Of a stretch of 64,000 nt of DNA, positions 61,796-64,000 are shown one piece after another. How positions within the stretch are numbered: the stretch's first letter is position 1; each line of letters begins with the position of its first letter. The DNA comes from Eilatimonas milleporae. GTDB lineage: Bacteria > Pseudomonadota > Alphaproteobacteria > Sphingomonadales > Kordiimonadaceae. The notes under the pieces are model-generated. The model did not search any database and was not told where the DNA came from. It worked only from the letters and a program-made list of their open reading frames with translations. The position numbers were made by a program, and so were the translations under genes. The stretch covers positions 682,001-746,000 of the forward strand of contig NZ_REFR01000010.1 in NCBI RefSeq assembly GCF_003688555.1, written 5' to 3'.

Positions 61796-62764
61796 CTATA
61801 TCTGCTTCGATGCGTCCAAGGCTTCTGTTTCAAGGTGAGTCAGGTGCTCCCGGCACGACTGGTTGACAAGATCGATCAGGACTTCCACATGCTCCGCCTG
61901 CCAATGCAAAATTTCCATAGTGGTTTCATAATGCGGCGAATAGCGCGCTTCGATATAAGCCCGTCTCAACAGATCGAAATACCGGTCGAAAGGCTTCCGC
62001 CCGCGCGGCCAAGCATCACGCAGGCGGGAATCATGTTCCTCGGCATAATCGCGCAGTTTCTTTATATTGTGCTGTTTGGGCCGGTACAGAGCGAAGACAA
62101 GCAAAATCTTGGCATAGGCACTCTCCGTGGCTTGATGCAGAAGAAAAGCACTTTCTTGATGCCACCCGCTTTCAAGAGCGGTATGGGCCAGTTTTAAAAA
62201 TCGTTCGGCAGCATCTCTACATTCCCGATGATACTGGCTTGCCATATCAAAAGCATGTTGAGGAGTAAGTTTTTTGGACTTGGTAAATGTGTATTTGCGT
62301 TTGCCGTTAGGGGACCGCTCGACCAATTCGTAGAGCATGATCCCGTCTCTGATGATGTCACACCAGAAATAATGACCATCCAGAAGATGGCTGTTCACCT
62401 CATCCAGGGTATGGAACATCAAGGAGGCCGTGGTCTTGACTTGCGGGTCATGCAGGATGCGATCCTCAGCAGCGCGCCAAAAAACACCCATCTCCGTCAG
62501 TTCATCATTATTGACGATTACCAGTAGATCATAATCTGAAAAGTAGCGCCCTTCCGGATCGTCCACCCAATTGCCGCGTGCATACGACCCAAAGAGAATA
62601 ATCTTCAGTATGCGGCCACGCTTACGTTTTTTCGATGTGGAGATCGCGAGTTTGTCATCAAGCTCCTCGAAAAGAATACTTGTGATCCGATCCAGCTCAC
62701 GTCGTTTTCGTTCCGGCAGATGGTCCACATTATCCTTCAAAGCCGGTCCCTCCAACCTCATCAT
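61796..62764 (-). CDS. MNT-HEPN fusion protein
   Basis: About 322 residues. The N-terminal minimal nucleotidyltransferase has KIILFGSYARGNW and FSDYDLLVIVNNDE (GS and DxD motifs). The C-terminal HEPN domain has HQATESAYAKILLVFALYRP, then AYIEARYSPHYETTMEIL. Separate MNT and HEPN proteins form type VII toxin-antitoxin pairs; here they are fused in one chain. The ATG at 62764 is preferred; a TTG at 62776 is in frame. Confidence 0.88.
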   Translation of the reverse strand: MMRLEGPALKDNVDHLPERKRRELDRITSILFEELDDKLAISTSKKRKRGRILKIILFGSYARGNWVDDPEGRYFSDYDLLVIVNNDELTEMGVFWRAAEDRILHDPQVKTTASLMFHTLDEVNSHLLDGHYFWCDIIRDGIMLYELVERSPNGKRKYTFTKSKKLTPQHAFDMASQYHRECRDAAERFLKLAHTALESGWHQESAFLLHQATESAYAKILLVFALYRPKQHNIKKLRDYAEEHDSRLRDAWPRGRKPFDRYFDLLRRAYIEARYSPHYETTMEILHWQAEHVEVLIDLVNQSCREHLTHLETEALDASKQI

Positions 62765-63000
62765 TGCAGCGTTCAAAGGCCGTGGGCCACGACGCGCGCA
62801 ATGTGGTTTATAGAAAGATGGGCTGGCCTAAGCAAATGAACCTCCGATCCATGAGACTGAATAGCCTTCGTCAGTCAGATATACTGCAAAACATCTTTGA
62901 TGCAGAAAAAGGTTCCCTCCGCCGCCGAGCAGGCGGCGCAAACGAGTTTCCCTGCCCTTCGGCCGCAGCTTGGGGCAACCACCCAGCCTAAAGAAAAGCA

Positions 63001-63042
63001 GGGCTTTCCGGGGGTGCTAACGCACCCAGAAAGGAAAGTCCC
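63001..63042 (+). promoter_or_regulatory. Leader hairpin covering the AAA gene ribosome-binding site
   Basis: GGGCTTTCC (63001-63009) can pair with GGAAAGTCCC (63033-63042, one bulged T), enclosing the hairpin GGGTGC-TAAC-GCACCC (63012-63027). The Shine-Dalgarno bases AAGGAAAG are partly inside the outer helix, directly before the ATG at 63043. Confidence 0.45.
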
Positions 63043-64000
63043 ATGAACCTTGCACAATCCACCAGCGCTCTCGCCCTGCTTCTGGCGGTGGGGCATCCCG
63101 TCTTTCTTTCCGGTCCTCCCGGAGTCGGTAAATCCACCATCGTCAAAGACTATGCCGCTCAAAACCGCCTCGATTTGATCGACCTGCGCGCAGTTTTGCT
63201 CGATCCCACCGACCTGCGCGGCCTGCCCTTTCCCGTCGGTGACGGGGACGACAAACATGTCAAATGGCTGATACCGGAGTTTCTGCCAAAGGAAGGCAAA
63301 GGCATCCTTTTTCTTGATGAACTCAATGCGGCACCACGGCTGGTCCAATCCGCATGTCTGCAACTGGTCCTGGACCGCCGTCTCGGCGAATATGCACTGC
63401 CCGACGGATGGCAGATCGTTGCGGCCGGCAACCGCGTGACGGACGGCGCAGGCATCAGCACCATGATCACGCCACTGGCAAACCGGTTTACGCATATTGA
63501 CGTGAATGCCGATCTGAATGACTGGTGCGGGTGGGCCATCGTCAACGATATGCCGCCCGAACTCATCGCCTTCATACGGTTCCGCCCGGAACTCCTGAGC
63601 CAAGACCCTAAAAATGGTCAGGATGATGCTTTTGCCAGCCCACGGTCATGGCACGCCGTGGGGCAGATCATGGCCGCCAACCCTCCCCGGTCCATCGAAC
63701 GGGATCTTTATATGGGACGTATCGGCGAAGGGGCGGTCACGGAACTAATAAGCTTTCTTGAAATGTTCCGGTCCCTGCCGAAGCTCGACGACATCCTGAT
63801 GGACCCGACCGGCAGTCCGGTCCCGAGAAACGAACCCGGTGTTCTATACGCTATTGTCACCGGTTTGGCGTCAAAAGCCACGCCGGCAAACATGGATGCC
63901 ATCGTCCGATATGCGGACCGGTTGTCTGATGAATATGCGGTATGCCTCATCCGCGATTGCAGAGCCCAAAATCCGGACACGGCCAATACCGAAGCCTTCA
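63043..64000 (+). CDS. AAA+ ATPase, MoxR/dynein-like (3' partial)
   Basis: 319 codons are visible and the frame is still open at the window end. Walker A is FLSGPPGVGKSTIVKDY, Walker B GILFLDELNAAPRLVQSACL, sensor 1 IVAAGNRVTDGAG and an arginine pair in MITPLANRFTHIDV. This is the group that usually pairs with a VWA-type metallopeptidase downstream, outside the window. Its leader can form a hairpin covering the ribosome-binding site. A second ATPase of this kind (17094-17939) belongs to a different subgroup. Confidence 0.92.
   Translation, partial: MNLAQSTSALALLLAVGHPVFLSGPPGVGKSTIVKDYAAQNRLDLIDLRAVLLDPTDLRGLPFPVGDGDDKHVKWLIPEFLPKEGKGILFLDELNAAPRLVQSACLQLVLDRRLGEYALPDGWQIVAAGNRVTDGAGISTMITPLANRFTHIDVNADLNDWCGWAIVNDMPPELIAFIRFRPELLSQDPKNGQDDAFASPRSWHAVGQIMAANPPRSIERDLYMGRIGEGAVTELISFLEMFRSLPKLDDILMDPTGSPVPRNEPGVLYAIVTGLASKATPANMDAIVRYADRLSDEYAVCLIRDCRAQNPDTANTEAF

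Overview
The window comes from an alphaproteobacterium with a polar-flagellum lifestyle. The evidence is the FlbT/FlaF pair of flagellin regulators, a CheL-type rod-binding protein, DUF2336 and DUF4170 proteins, a bacterial aa3-oxidase subunit IV peptide and a TipN-like coiled-coil protein. I cannot name the genus. Core genes are moderately GC-rich. Two stretches (about 57.2-59.0 kb and parts of 60.3-62.8 kb) are clearly AT-richer. I saw no rRNA, tRNA or CRISPR array.

Region 1 (1-16.9 kb) is a flagellar and flagellin-glycosylation locus. It holds the end of the P-ring operon (flgI, CheL-type, FlgN/FlbY-like), three flagellins each behind a sigma-54 -24/-12 site, flbT, flaF and flaG. Between the flagellins lies a leftward block for a pseudaminic-acid-type sugar: pseB, pseC, a GT2-TPR protein, an SpsF-type cytidylyltransferase, pseG, an ATP-grasp protein, pseI and a FlmG-like TPR glycosyltransferase. 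No PseH acetyltransferase is present. The flagellin mRNAs are predicted to begin with stem-loops, tandem in two of them.

Region 2 (17-41 kb) is chromosomal housekeeping and signalling. It includes a MoxR/VWA pair, a periplasmic TonB-C protein, an alkaline phosphatase behind a Pho-box-like site, an exported methyltransferase, an Hpt / Asp-less receiver / Hpt set, a 900-residue TipN-like protein, a TRAP transporter, DUF2336, an AGCS symporter, cytochrome c, an MlaC-like protein, a tandem-ACT protein, a DUF885 peptidase, HspQ, an aa3 subunit IV and a threonine dehydratase.

Region 3 (41-51 kb) holds a membrane protein gene broken by a +1 frameshift beside a 14-bp tandem repeat, an NTP-transferase/ATP-grasp pair, a three-gene operon (AMP/thymidine-phosphorylase family, PRPP-synthase family, beta-CASP nuclease) that looks like an RNA-to-nucleotide salvage module, and a secreted poly-aspartate metzincin divergent from a secreted protein with a possible NTR/TIMP-like fold.

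Region 4 (51-64 kb) is accessory. It holds a restriction-endonuclease-like protein convergent with an Abi/HEPN protein; a complete-looking double-glycine bacteriocin system (HlyD adaptor, C39-peptidase ABC exporter, CPBP protease, small membrane protein, 128-aa glycine-zipper-like precursor) recalling the Caulobacter Cdz contact-killing system; then a DUF1173-like protein, a CoiA-like nuclease, a fused MNT-HEPN protein and an AAA+ ATPase that runs off the end and is preceded by a leader hairpin that may hide its ribosome-binding site.
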